Assembly (NCBI GenBank): GCA_014377455.1
Contig: JACMPO010000025.1
Coordinates: 1-57,091, forward strand
DNA: 57,091 bases
Direction of reading: 5' to 3'
Source of the DNA: Flavobacterium sp.
GTDB taxonomy: Bacteria; Bacteroidota; Bacteroidia; Flavobacteriales; Flavobacteriaceae
Made by a program: the position numbers and the translations under genes. Below are positions 45,016 through 53,096 of the stretch, one piece after another. The stretch's first letter is position 1, and each line of letters opens with the position of its first letter. A model generated the notes under the pieces. It worked only from the letters and a program-made list of their open reading frames with translations. It made no database searches and had not been told where the DNA came from.

Positions 45016-46050
45016 TTAAAAATTGACTATTTTTTCACTTTGTTCTAAATGCAATCGATATTCCTTCATACCATCTTTGTACGAAAGATATTCATGACCC
45101 AACTTATGATTTTCAACACTTATTTTAAACATATAAGTGATGTGCCTTGCAAGCTCTTTCCAAGCAAAAAATAGAGAATGTTTTGGATCGTAAATATGCG
45201 TAGGTTCACTAGCAGCACCGTTAAGTTCAACTAATTGAAAATTTTTGCCATTTTCAAATTCTTCCCAAGTGTTATACATAATATCTAATCTGCCGAAGTA
45301 AAAACCATCAATCTGAAGACACATTTCGTTCATCACATTTTCAATTTTATCTGAATTCCAATGACTTGCATCGATAAATTTAGCACCACGAGCATGATTG
45401 CCAAAAGGAACTAAATTCAATTTTTCGCCTATTGGCAAAACTTCTTTAAGCTTAGATCCATATTCACTTTTAAGGGAATTTAATTGCAATCTAAATCTTG
45501 GATTTTGCTTTATTAATTTTTCGATTGATGCTTTCCCATTACCTTCAACAATTAAAAATTCTTTTGCCACAATTCCAGTTACTCTTCCTTTATTTTCGTG
45601 AGGAAAACGCACATAAAATATTCCCACTTCATTTTCAAAAGGAATTAAATTTTGAATTAAATAATTAAAATTAGCTTTTGAATGATACAGTAATAAATCG
45701 TCTAAATTAGAGATTTTTTTTACTGCAGAACCTCTTAAACCTATGTCTGGTTTTGCTATTAAGGGAAATTTTATAGTAGATGTATTTACAATTGCAATTA
45801 CTTTTTCAAAAGATATTTGACCTTGTATCAATGCGGTTTCTGGAAAATATTTTTGTGGAATTATATCATAAATTTTTTTCTTTGATTCATTAATAAAACC
45901 GCCATTTTGAATTGACGGGTTACAAGCATTAAAGAAAAAAAGTGATCTAGCTTTTAAAGAATAATAAGCCCACAAAAAATAAATGGGAATGTAAACAATT
46001 TTGAAAGGCCAATATTCCCAATGTGTGAGTTTGTATAAAAATTGTTTCAA
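45016..46050 (-). CDS. ATP-grasp family protein (D-Ala-D-Ala ligase-like)
   Basis: A 344-residue protein with ATP-grasp features: PLIAKPDIGLRGSAVKKI (lysine and glycine loop, near residue 95), a central YLIQNLIPFENEVGIFYVRF, and the metal-binding end QLVELNGAASEPTHIYDP near residue 280. The N-terminus has a Trp- and aromatic-rich membrane-like stretch (HWEYWPFKIVYIPIYFLW), which is unusual for soluble ATP-grasp ligases. A ligase for a surface or small-molecule substrate is likely, but the identity is unknown. One base separates it from the NRDE gene. Confidence 0.75.
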   Translation of the reverse strand: MKQFLYKLTHWEYWPFKIVYIPIYFLWAYYSLKARSLFFFNACNPSIQNGGFINESKKKIYDIIPQKYFPETALIQGQISFEKVIAIVNTSTIKFPLIAKPDIGLRGSAVKKISNLDDLLLYHSKANFNYLIQNLIPFENEVGIFYVRFPHENKGRVTGIVAKEFLIVEGNGKASIEKLIKQNPRFRLQLNSLKSEYGSKLKEVLPIGEKLNLVPFGNHARGAKFIDASHWNSDKIENVMNEMCLQIDGFYFGRLDIMYNTWEEFENGKNFQLVELNGAASEPTHIYDPKHSLFFAWKELARHITYMFKISVENHKLGHEYLSYKDGMKEYRLHLEQSEKIVNF

Positions 46051-46051
46051 T

Positions 46052-46762
46052 TTAAATAATACTAAATAAATTTATGAAATCTTTTTGAGTTTGTAAGTCG
46101 TAATAATTGAGAGTGACTTTTTCCTTATCAACAACTGCTTGGGTTATACTTAAAGTTTGCATCAACTGATTACGGTTTATAACCAAGCCATTTTCAAAAT
46201 TATCTTCTTCAGTATACCGATGAAAATTTAACATTGCAGTTGGAGTTATTGCTGAAGTTGTATCAAGAAACACTCGAAACCAACTGGCTCTATTTTCTCT
46301 GATATCTTTTGAATATAAAGTGCTTGATGACCAAATATAACTCTTAGTTTCATCAAGATTAATAGCTTCTTTGTAATTTCCATCCCAACGCAACTGATAC
46401 AATTTTTTATCTTGAAAAAGTACTAATGTAAACGGTTCTATATTATCGAGTACTATAGTTTTCCAAAATTCCAAAACCATTAAATTTGAACTAATTAAAT
46501 CTAAAACTATCAATCCACGACTTTTTCTATAATGGTTTGCTACTTCATGCTTTTCAGATGCTCCGTTTAACAAGACCAAAATCGTTCCGTTTTCTGACAC
46601 AGCATACCAAGTTCCACCTGCTTTTGGGTCTTTTGGAAAAATTATGTTAGTATTATTTATTAAATATTTTTGCGGTTCAATAGCAGGACGAACTACTTTT
46701 TCGTCTCTATTGGAAGTAATAATAAATTGGTTGTTTGCTGTAACAAAGCTTACTGTGCACAT
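46052..46762 (-). CDS. NRDE family protein (TANGO2-like)
   Basis: A 236-residue member of the NRDE family, named after its conserved Asn-Arg-Asp-Glu motif, seen here in FIITSNRDEKVVRPA. The Cys at residue 2 (MCTVSF) sits where an N-terminal nucleophile would be exposed after Met removal. Eukaryotic TANGO2 is linked to lipid and haem handling, but the biochemical role is unsettled. It overlaps the DinB gene by 13 bases, so translation is probably coupled. Confidence 0.85.
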   Translation of the reverse strand: MCTVSFVTANNQFIITSNRDEKVVRPAIEPQKYLINNTNIIFPKDPKAGGTWYAVSENGTILVLLNGASEKHEVANHYRKSRGLIVLDLISSNLMVLEFWKTIVLDNIEPFTLVLFQDKKLYQLRWDGNYKEAINLDETKSYIWSSSTLYSKDIRENRASWFRVFLDTTSAITPTAMLNFHRYTEEDNFENGLVINRNQLMQTLSITQAVVDKEKVTLNYYDLQTQKDFINLFSII

Positions 46763-47238
46763 TGTTTTCTGTATTCTATTGTAGAGCGAGCAACCCCAAA
46801 ATTTTCGTCAATTTTAAGATTTTCGTTGTGCAAAACCGCAACTTTTATTAATGCTTGGTGATGAATGCAATGTTCTAAATTATACAATAATTCGCGATAA
46901 TAGTTGGTCTCAATTTGCAATTGTTCACCATCTAAAAGTTGCATCAAAATGATGTTTTTATTAGGTTTGTCTAAATTTTTAATCACTTCTGCAATTGCTT
47001 CCTTTGCAACACTGGTATCGGTTTGTATTAAATAGTCGCGCTTTCTATCGTCATAATTTATTATCGCTACTTCATACTGATTTTCTAAACATTGAAACAT
47101 TTCTGTAATATGGCGTGTGTGCTCGCCAATAGTTGCATTACTTAGTCCGTAGCATGGAGAAATATAATCTTCAATAGTTAGCTGAGATAGCAAATCTGTC
47201 AATTCATTTAAAGTGTTTTTAATAGAAGGTAGTAGCAT
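46750..47238 (-). CDS. DinB family protein
   Basis: A 162-residue four-helix bundle protein. Probable metal ligands are in GEHTRHITEMFQCL (near residue 38) and HCIHHQALI (near 125), matching the DinB/YfiT three-histidine pattern. Members are often thiol-dependent transferases or of unknown role. Overlaps the start of the NRDE gene by 13 bases. It is the first gene of the minus-strand run that ends at manC. Confidence 0.85.
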   Translation of the reverse strand: MLLPSIKNTLNELTDLLSQLTIEDYISPCYGLSNATIGEHTRHITEMFQCLENQYEVAIINYDDRKRDYLIQTDTSVAKEAIAEVIKNLDKPNKNIILMQLLDGEQLQIETNYYRELLYNLEHCIHHQALIKVAVLHNENLKIDENFGVARSTIEYRKQCAQ

Positions 47239-47296
47239 AAAATATTGTTATTCTGAATATACGATTTTGTATAGTTTCCAGTTTTAAAAACTAAAT

Positions 47297-47692
47297 TTAG
47301 GAATTGTATTTAAATTTCAAAAGATCAATGAGTTTGTTTTTTTCTATATAAATTATTGTTAAACAACATAGTAACGTTGTAACTGCAAGAAAAAACAAAG
47401 TACCACCATCGTCTTTAACTACGATTCCGAGTACAAAGATATGAGAAAAAATGGCACCAAGCATAGTTCCAAAACCTAAAATTGCACCTATTAATGTTGT
47501 TTTAGGAATTAGAATTAAAATAGATGCAATTGCTTCCACAATTCCAGATCCAATTCTTCCAAAAGGTTCGATACCTAACTTGGTAAAAATATAAACAGAT
47601 TCTTCTGCGCCCCAAAATTTAAAATATAAGGTTTGAACTAAAATTACTACTGTAATTAGCTTTATTATCTATATAAATAGTGTAATTTTCAT
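47297..47692 (-). pseudogene. DoxX-like membrane protein gene broken by an in-frame TAG
   Basis: ATG 47692 opens MKITLFI, then TAG at 47669-47671, then the same frame continues 123 codons without interruption to 47297: IIKLITVVILVQTLYFKFWG, then GRIGSGIVEAIASILILIPK, FGTMLGAIFSHIFVLG and a final helix. This is the four-helix DoxX/DoxD-like pattern. There is no ATG between the stop and GTG 47539, and starting there would lose the first helix. A TGG to TAG change explains it. Its upstream neighbours on the same strand are also broken. Confidence 0.7.
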
Positions 47693-47725
47693 CTTAAAAT
47701 GATTTTTAATTAATATTAATTTATT

Positions 47726-48183
47726 TTAGTTGATAAATTTTTTCCAACTAGTGTCCGCTTTTTTCTTAAGACCAACTTCATCTTTATTCCAAGATTTTAA
47801 GGTATTGTTAAAAAAAGCATTGTAAAATAAATACAATTTATTATCAATTATTTTAAATGTATCGGGATCAATATCTACTTTTTCACCACTTGCTCCCATT
47901 GCATAAGCACACCAACCGCCATACTGAGGTTCATAACTAGAAGGCGATTTTAAAAATAATTCTTTATTTACTTGAGATGAAAAGTAATATTGAACTCCAT
48001 CATTACTAGCAGTTATTTCTTTTTTCCCTTTAACAGCTTTTGATTGTTTAAAATATGCTACTGGATCGTAACCTTGAATGGCAACTTTGTTTTGTAAATT
48101 AAATTGTGAAACTCTTTTTGAAGTTTGTGCGAAAGTTTAACAGAAGCTAGTGTTACTAATAAAATTAAAATTTGTTTTTTCAT
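47726..48183 (-). pseudogene. YHS-domain secreted protein gene broken by a frameshift in the signal peptide
   Basis: ATG 48183 opens a signal-peptide-like start (MKKQILILLVTLASV). The frame is then lost. From about 48130 the next frame runs cleanly for 134 residues to TAA 47726-47728, with AQTSKRVSQFN, VAIQGYDPVAYFKQ and YEPQYGGWCAYAMG: a YHS domain. One missing base in the A tract near 48137 would restore a continuous signal peptide ending TFAQ. YHS domains occur in metal-handling proteins. The domain itself is intact; only export or translation is lost. Confidence 0.8.
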
Positions 48184-48279
48184 TTTGACTGTTTTTAAAT
48201 TGTTTAAATTGATTGAACAAATTTATAATAGGTCAAAAGAAGTATATGTCGGCTAGTTTACACTTTGATGAAATTTGTG

Positions 48280-48955
48280 CTAAAGTTTAGAAATATCATC
48301 AATTAAAATTTCTTTTCGGTTGTAGTGAATTAAGTTTTCTCAACTAAGTCGTTAAGTACTTGGGTAGCAGTTTGTCTCGAAGTGAATATTATTTGAGCAA
48401 TATCTGCTTGCGTTAAGTAATTTTCGATTACAACCTTATTTCCATTAAAAATTCCTTCTTTTGTTGCCCAATCTTTTAAAAAAGAAGTTAACCTAGTTTT
48501 AGCATCTTTAGAAATTAAATTAGCATAATTATTTTTTAACCGCTTCATTCGCATTCCTACAAACTTAGTATATGATAATGCTAAGTTGGGATTTTTTAAA
48601 TTAACGCTTCAAAATCTGACATTAAGAAACTACAAATAGAAACTTCTGTTGTTAATGCTTTAGCATATTCGTTAATTTCTATATCAGTTTCTAAAGTTAA
48701 TTCGCCAAATAAATCTCCTTTTTGTAAAATTTCTTTTATGGTTTCATTTCCATCTTCATCTATTGATACAATTTTAATATTTCCTTTTTTAAGTAAAAAA
48801 ATCCGAGGCACATCGCTTGACGAAAAATAAATTATGTCTCCTTTTGACGCTTTTTTAAAACCTGTAATAATGCACAGCTGTTTAATTTGAGACATACTTA
48901 ACGTCCAGAATAATTTATGGTCTCGCAAATACCAATATTTTAATTCTTCAAACAT
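48280..48955 (-). pseudogene. Crp/Fnr-family regulator gene broken by two frameshifts
   Basis: ATG 48955 opens a cyclic-nucleotide-binding-like domain (SKGDIIYFSSSDVPRIFLLK, LQKGDLFGELTLE) that ends at TAA 48596-48598. The frame then shifts: NPNLALSYTKFVGMRMKRLK and the helix-turn-helix LTQADIAQIIFTSRQTATQV run to TAA 48330-48332. A second shift leads to NLIHYNRKEILIDDISKL and TAG 48280-48282, the expected C-terminus of this family. One missing base restores each junction; the second lies in an A tract. No cysteine cluster like that of FNR is present. The regulator is no longer functional unless the sequence contains base-calling errors. Confidence 0.85.
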
Positions 48956-48988
48956 AAAAATAGATTACATTGGTGAAAATAAAAAAAA

Positions 48989-49016
48989 CCTTTCAAAAAC
49001 TATCGTTTCTGAAAGG
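48989..49016 (-). terminator. Terminator after the acyl-CoA dehydrogenase gene
   Basis: CCTTTCA (48989-48995) pairs with TGAAAGG (49010-49016), and the stem extends inward with AAAC/GTTT. Followed on the minus strand by a T-rich run. Confidence 0.7.
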
Positions 49017-49041
49017 ACATTTTATAAACTATTTTAATATT

Positions 49042-50181
49042 TTAAGAAACTAAAGTTCTTGAAATCACTATTCGTTGAATCTCTGATGTTCCTTCATATA
49101 TTTGAGTAATCTTAGCATCTCTCATCATGCGTTCTACATGATATTCAGAAACATATCCGTTTCCACCATGAATTTGAACTGCCTCGATAGTTGTATCCAT
49201 TGCAACTTGTGATGCATAAAGTTTAGCCATTGAACCACTTTGCGAGATATCTTTACCTTCATCTTTTTCAGAAGCGGCTTTTAAGCATAATAATTTGGCG
49301 CACATAATTTGTGTTGCCATATCAACAAGTTTAAATGCAATAGCTTGATGTTTAAAAATTTCTTTTCCAAAAGCCTTTCGTTGCTGTGCATAAGCTAATG
49401 ACAGTTCGTAAGCACCAGTTGCAATTCCCAACGCTTGAGATGCAATCCCGATACGACCACCATTTAAAACATTCATAGCAAAGTTAAAACCAAAACCATC
49501 ATCACCTATTCTGTTTTCTTTGGGAACTTTTACATCGGTAAACATAAGAGAATGAGTGTCACTGCCACGAATTCCCATCTTTTTTTCTTTAATTCCAATT
49601 TGAAAACCAGGCCAACCTTTTTCAATAATAAGAGCGTTTATTCCTTTATGTCCTTTTTCGACATCAGTTTGAGCAATAATTATATAAGTTGATGCTGATG
49701 AACCATTTGTTATCCAATTTTTTGTGCCGTTTAATAAATAATGATCTCCTTTATCGATGGCAGTAGTTTTTTGAGAAGTTGCATCGCTTCCTGCTTCTGG
49801 CTCGCTTAAACAAAAAGCACCAATTACATCGCCTTTTGCAAGTGGAATCAAATACTTCATTTTTTGATCTTCATTACCATATTTTTCAATACCAGCGCAC
49901 ACTAACGAATTATTTACAGACATAATAACTGCTGCTGATGCATCTACTTTTGCTATTTCAGTTAATGCTAAAACATAAGAAACACTATCTAACCCTGATC
50001 CACCATATTTTGGATCGACCATCATGCCCATAAAACCAAGATTGGCCATCATTTTGATTTGTTCAGTTGGGAATTTAGAGAGCTCATCGCGCTCTATTAC
50101 TCCTGGCAACAACTCAGCTAATGCAAAATCCTTAGCGGCTTGTTGAATCATTAATTGTTCTTCGGTCAGATTAAAATCCAT
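49042..50181 (-). CDS. Acyl-CoA dehydrogenase
   Basis: FAD flavoenzyme, 379 residues, normal family length. Substrate and FAD segments AFCLSEPEAGSDATS and KNWITNG are present, as is the KMGIRGSDTHSL segment. The catalytic Glu is in IYEGTSEIQRIVISR near the C-terminus. The sequence is of the short-chain or isovaleryl/butyryl type, but chain length cannot be fixed from sequence. It has its own promoter and terminator. Confidence 0.93.
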   Translation of the reverse strand: MDFNLTEEQLMIQQAAKDFALAELLPGVIERDELSKFPTEQIKMMANLGFMGMMVDPKYGGSGLDSVSYVLALTEIAKVDASAAVIMSVNNSLVCAGIEKYGNEDQKMKYLIPLAKGDVIGAFCLSEPEAGSDATSQKTTAIDKGDHYLLNGTKNWITNGSSASTYIIIAQTDVEKGHKGINALIIEKGWPGFQIGIKEKKMGIRGSDTHSLMFTDVKVPKENRIGDDGFGFNFAMNVLNGGRIGIASQALGIATGAYELSLAYAQQRKAFGKEIFKHQAIAFKLVDMATQIMCAKLLCLKAASEKDEGKDISQSGSMAKLYASQVAMDTTIEAVQIHGGNGYVSEYHVERMMRDAKITQIYEGTSEIQRIVISRTLVS

Positions 50182-50220
50182 AATGTAGTAAAAGGTTTCT
50201 TAAAAAGATTATTTTTGACA

Positions 50221-50251
50221 CAAATTTAGTGCAATTAAATTAAAATTTCAA
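50221..50251 (-). promoter_or_regulatory. Promoter of the acyl-CoA dehydrogenase gene
   Basis: On the minus strand TTG (50249-50251), 20-base spacer, TAAATTTG (50221-50228): a full consensus match, 40 bases before the ATG. Confidence 0.65.
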
Positions 50252-50272
50252 ACGTTTTCGTAAATTTAGATA

Positions 50273-51343
50273 ATGTTTAAAGATCAATACAATATAGTTG
50301 GAGTAATGTCTGGAACGTCTTTGGATGGAATAGATTTGGCTCATATAATATTTACTTTAAAAGAACAAAAATGGAGTTTCGAAATAATTGAAGCTGAAAC
50401 CATTACCTATAATTCAAATTGGATTACTGAACTTAAAAAAGCAATTAATTATTCATCAGATCAATTAATTATTCTCAATCAGGAATATACAATGTTACTT
50501 GGTAAGATGATTTCAGATTTTATAAAAAAGAACAATATTAAAAATATAGATGCAGTTTGTAGTCATGGCCACACTATTTTACATCAACCACAAAACAGAT
50601 TTACGCTTCAAATAGGTAATCTTCCTGATATCGCATCAATTTGTAATCAAAATGTTATTTGCGATTTTAGGGTTCAAGATGTTCAATTTGGCGGACAAGG
50701 TGCACCTTTAGTACCTATTGGCGATAGAATATTATTTTCAGAATATAATTATTGTTTGAATTTAGGAGGATTTTCTAATGTATCGTTTGAAGAAAATGAA
50801 AGTAGAATTGCGTTTGATATTTCTCCTGTAAACACAGTTCTAAATTTTTATGCAAATTCGTTGGGTTTAGAATACGATGATAAAGGAGCAATTTCAAAAA
50901 CTGGGCTTTTAAATCTAGATTTATATGATGAATTGAACCACTTGACGTATTACAAAAAATCGTATCCAAAATCATTGGGATTAGAATTTGTTCAAGAAAA
51001 AATATTGCCACTTGTAGAAAAATATACAATTCCAACTCCAGACAAAATGCACACGTTTATTGAACATATAGCGATTCAAACTTGTCTTGCATTAGACTTA
51101 AAAATCGGGAAAATGCTAATAACTGGAGGTGGTGTTTACAATGAATATTTAATTGAGAGAATTAAATTTTATTTGCCAAATATGCAAATTATCATACCTG
51201 AAAAAAAAATAGTAGAATATAAAGAAGCATTAATTTTTGGATTACTAGGTGTTTTAAAACTTCGTAATGAAATAAATGTTTTAAGTAGTGTCACGGGTGC
51301 AAAAGTTGACCACAGTTCTGGAAAAGTTTATTTGATAAATTGA
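50273..51343 (+). CDS. anmK: Anhydro-N-acetylmuramic acid kinase
   Basis: Recycles cell-wall sugar by cleaving and phosphorylating 1,6-anhydro-MurNAc to MurNAc-6-phosphate. 356 residues. The ATP-binding start is YNIVGVMSGTSLDGIDLAHI; further blocks are SHGHTILHQP, LNLGGFSNVSF and LITGGGVYNEYLIE. A deacetylase gene follows after ten bases, so both envelope-related genes probably share one transcript. Confidence 0.94.
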   Translation: MFKDQYNIVGVMSGTSLDGIDLAHIIFTLKEQKWSFEIIEAETITYNSNWITELKKAINYSSDQLIILNQEYTMLLGKMISDFIKKNNIKNIDAVCSHGHTILHQPQNRFTLQIGNLPDIASICNQNVICDFRVQDVQFGGQGAPLVPIGDRILFSEYNYCLNLGGFSNVSFEENESRIAFDISPVNTVLNFYANSLGLEYDDKGAISKTGLLNLDLYDELNHLTYYKKSYPKSLGLEFVQEKILPLVEKYTIPTPDKMHTFIEHIAIQTCLALDLKIGKMLITGGGVYNEYLIERIKFYLPNMQIIIPEKKIVEYKEALIFGLLGVLKLRNEINVLSSVTGAKVDHSSGKVYLIN

Positions 51344-51353
51344 ACGCAACCTT

Positions 51354-52145
51354 TTGAAAGATAAAGTGTATTATGATAAAAATAAAGTGATAAAAATTAT
51401 CTATTTAGGACTAATATTAGTACTATTTATTTCGTGTTCTAAAAATGATGTTGATGAAAATCTGCCTACTTATAAGGCTGGAGTTGTGCTAACACTTGAT
51501 GATGATTATGTTGACGAATGGACTACCGCTAACGAAATTTTAAAAGATTATTCATGGAAAGCTACATTTTGTGTAAGTAAGATCAATTTGCTAAGTGGAG
51601 AAAAGATCTCGAAAATTAAAGATTTAGAAAATTATGGTCACGAAATTGCAGGACATGGATTAAATCATATCAATGCTGTTCAATTTTCTGATTTAAATGG
51701 TGTAGAAGCTTATTTCAATCAAGAAATTAGTCCAATGATGTCTATTATGAGTGCAAATTCATTCCATGTAAAAACATTTGCATATCCTTATGGGTCTAGA
51801 AATAGTGCAACAGATACAAAATTATTAACACAATTCAATGTGCTTCGTGGTACAACTTATGGTGCATATAGTCCCGAAAATCAACATTGTTTTTACAATA
51901 ATTCCAATGTAGTTTATGGTTTGGGAATTGATTCAAGTTATTCTCATTTTAGCATTTCTTATTTTATACAATTATTAGAGTATGCAAAAGTGAAACATAA
52001 AATTTTAATTCTGTATGCTCATAAACCCGTACAAACCGCGAATGCAAGTTATCAAACAGAAATGAATACTTTAATACAAATATGTAACTTTGTAAAACAA
52101 AATAATATGAAATTTTATAAGTTATCTGAATTATATAATTTATAA
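51354..52145 (+). CDS. Polysaccharide deacetylase family lipoprotein
   Basis: NodB-like carbohydrate esterase, up to 263 residues. A lipoprotein signal (GLILVLFISC) precedes the catalytic domain: the motif-1 LTLDDDYVDEW, the metal-site HxxxH-like GHEIAGHGLNHIN, and FAYPYGSRN. The annotated TTG start gives a long n-region; GTG 51387, directly before IKIIYLGLILVLFISC, gives a more typical signal peptide and may be the true start. No ATG is available in frame. It probably removes acetyl groups from surface glycan or peptidoglycan. Confidence 0.83.
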   Translation: MKDKVYYDKNKVIKIIYLGLILVLFISCSKNDVDENLPTYKAGVVLTLDDDYVDEWTTANEILKDYSWKATFCVSKINLLSGEKISKIKDLENYGHEIAGHGLNHINAVQFSDLNGVEAYFNQEISPMMSIMSANSFHVKTFAYPYGSRNSATDTKLLTQFNVLRGTTYGAYSPENQHCFYNNSNVVYGLGIDSSYSHFSISYFIQLLEYAKVKHKILILYAHKPVQTANASYQTEMNTLIQICNFVKQNNMKFYKLSELYNL

Positions 52146-52245
52146 GAAAAATTTATCTTAAAAAAAATCTTTTTATACGGTTTGGATAATATAAATTAGT
52201 TTGATTTTTTTTGTAAATTAGCATAAATAATTAAAACACATCAAA

Positions 52246-52473
52246 ATGAAAAATTTATTTGTCACATTAATTGCGCTTCTTGGATTCACATTAACATCTT
52301 ACTCTCAAGAAGTTGCCAAGAAATCTACAAAATCAACAAAAGTAGTTTCTAAAACAGAAGTTAAAACAGTTATGAAAAAAGATGGAACACCTGACAAACG
52401 CTACTCAAAAAAAGTGGAAACAAAGGTTGTTTTAAAAAAGGACGGAACTCCAGACAAACGTTACACTAAATAA
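52246..52473 (+). CDS. Small secreted basic protein with an internal duplication
   Basis: 75 residues. A signal peptide ends near TSYSQ. The mature part is Lys-, Thr- and Ser-rich, with an imperfect duplication: KKDGTPDKRYSKK at residues 49-61 and KKDGTPDKRYTK at the C-terminus, mirrored in the DNA. No known domain is recognised. It ends at a strong terminator shared with the DUF1003 gene. Confidence 0.8.
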   Translation: MKNLFVTLIALLGFTLTSYSQEVAKKSTKSTKVVSKTEVKTVMKKDGTPDKRYSKKVETKVVLKKDGTPDKRYTK

Positions 52474-52491
52474 TTTATTTAGAAATTGAAT

Positions 52492-52517
52492 AAAACGCCA
52501 CTTAATAGTGGCGTTTT
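52492..52517. terminator. Bidirectional terminator between the small secreted protein and DUF1003 genes
   Basis: AAAACGCCAC (52492-52501) pairs perfectly with GTGGCGTTTT (52508-52517) around a 6-base loop. Confidence 0.85.
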
Positions 52518-52519
52518 GT

Positions 52520-52951
52520 TTAACTTTCTTTGTCAGATTTCATTTTATTTAGCATCTCGATAATTTTATCCAATTTGTTAACTTCTATTGCATTTAATCG
52601 TTCTGATAGCTCCTCAATTTCTAGTTTTGCATCTACATTTGTTTGATAATCAGCTTCTGCATGAGCACGATCTCGTTCTGTTTGTCTGTTTTGTGCCATC
52701 ATAATTATCGGTGCTGCATAAGCTGCTTGTGTGGAAAATAATAAATTCAATAAAATAAACGGATATTCATCCCAATGTTTTATAAAAGCAATTATGTTTA
52801 GCAACATCCAAACGGCTACAATTATTGTTTGTATAATAATAAACCTCCAGGAACCCATATTCTCTGCTACTTTATCAGCAAGTTTACTTCCAAATGTTCT
52901 AGATTCTGAATCTGTATCATGCCAGTTTTGATCTTTGGTCTCTTTCTTCAT
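52520..52951 (-). CDS. DUF1003 family membrane protein
   Basis: A 143-residue protein with two membrane helices (about residues 37-55 and 65-87), the family block GSWRFIIIQTIIVAVWMLLN, then YPFILLNLLFSTQAAYAAPI and MMAQNRQTERDRAHAEADYQ. The C-terminal 30 residues are a probable coiled coil (EIEELSERLNAIEVNKLDKI). It resembles the DUF1003 family; the function is not established. Confidence 0.85.
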   Translation of the reverse strand: MKKETKDQNWHDTDSESRTFGSKLADKVAENMGSWRFIIIQTIIVAVWMLLNIIAFIKHWDEYPFILLNLLFSTQAAYAAPIIMMAQNRQTERDRAHAEADYQTNVDAKLEIEELSERLNAIEVNKLDKIIEMLNKMKSDKES

Positions 52952-53067
52952 TTCAAATTTTATTTAAATCTTTATCAAAATTAATTATTTTTTAAAATTA
53001 ACTGCGTTTTCTTTTGCTTTTAACTATTTAAAAATTGAAATCAAAATCTGAAATCTTTTATAAAGTT

Positions 53068-53075
53068 TATATTTG
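53068..53075 (+). promoter_or_regulatory. Probable -7 box of the glutamate-type dehydrogenase gene
   Basis: TATATTTG, 21 bases before the ATG at 53097; no TTG at standard distance. Confidence 0.45.
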
Positions 53076-53096
53076 CAGTACAAACTAAATTACAAA

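Noticed and set aside
30978..47692. In-frame TAA and TAG stops read as recoding or stop-codon reassignment
   Set aside because: All intact genes in the window use TAA, TAG or TGA as ordinary stops, and several lesions are frameshifts, which recoding would not explain.
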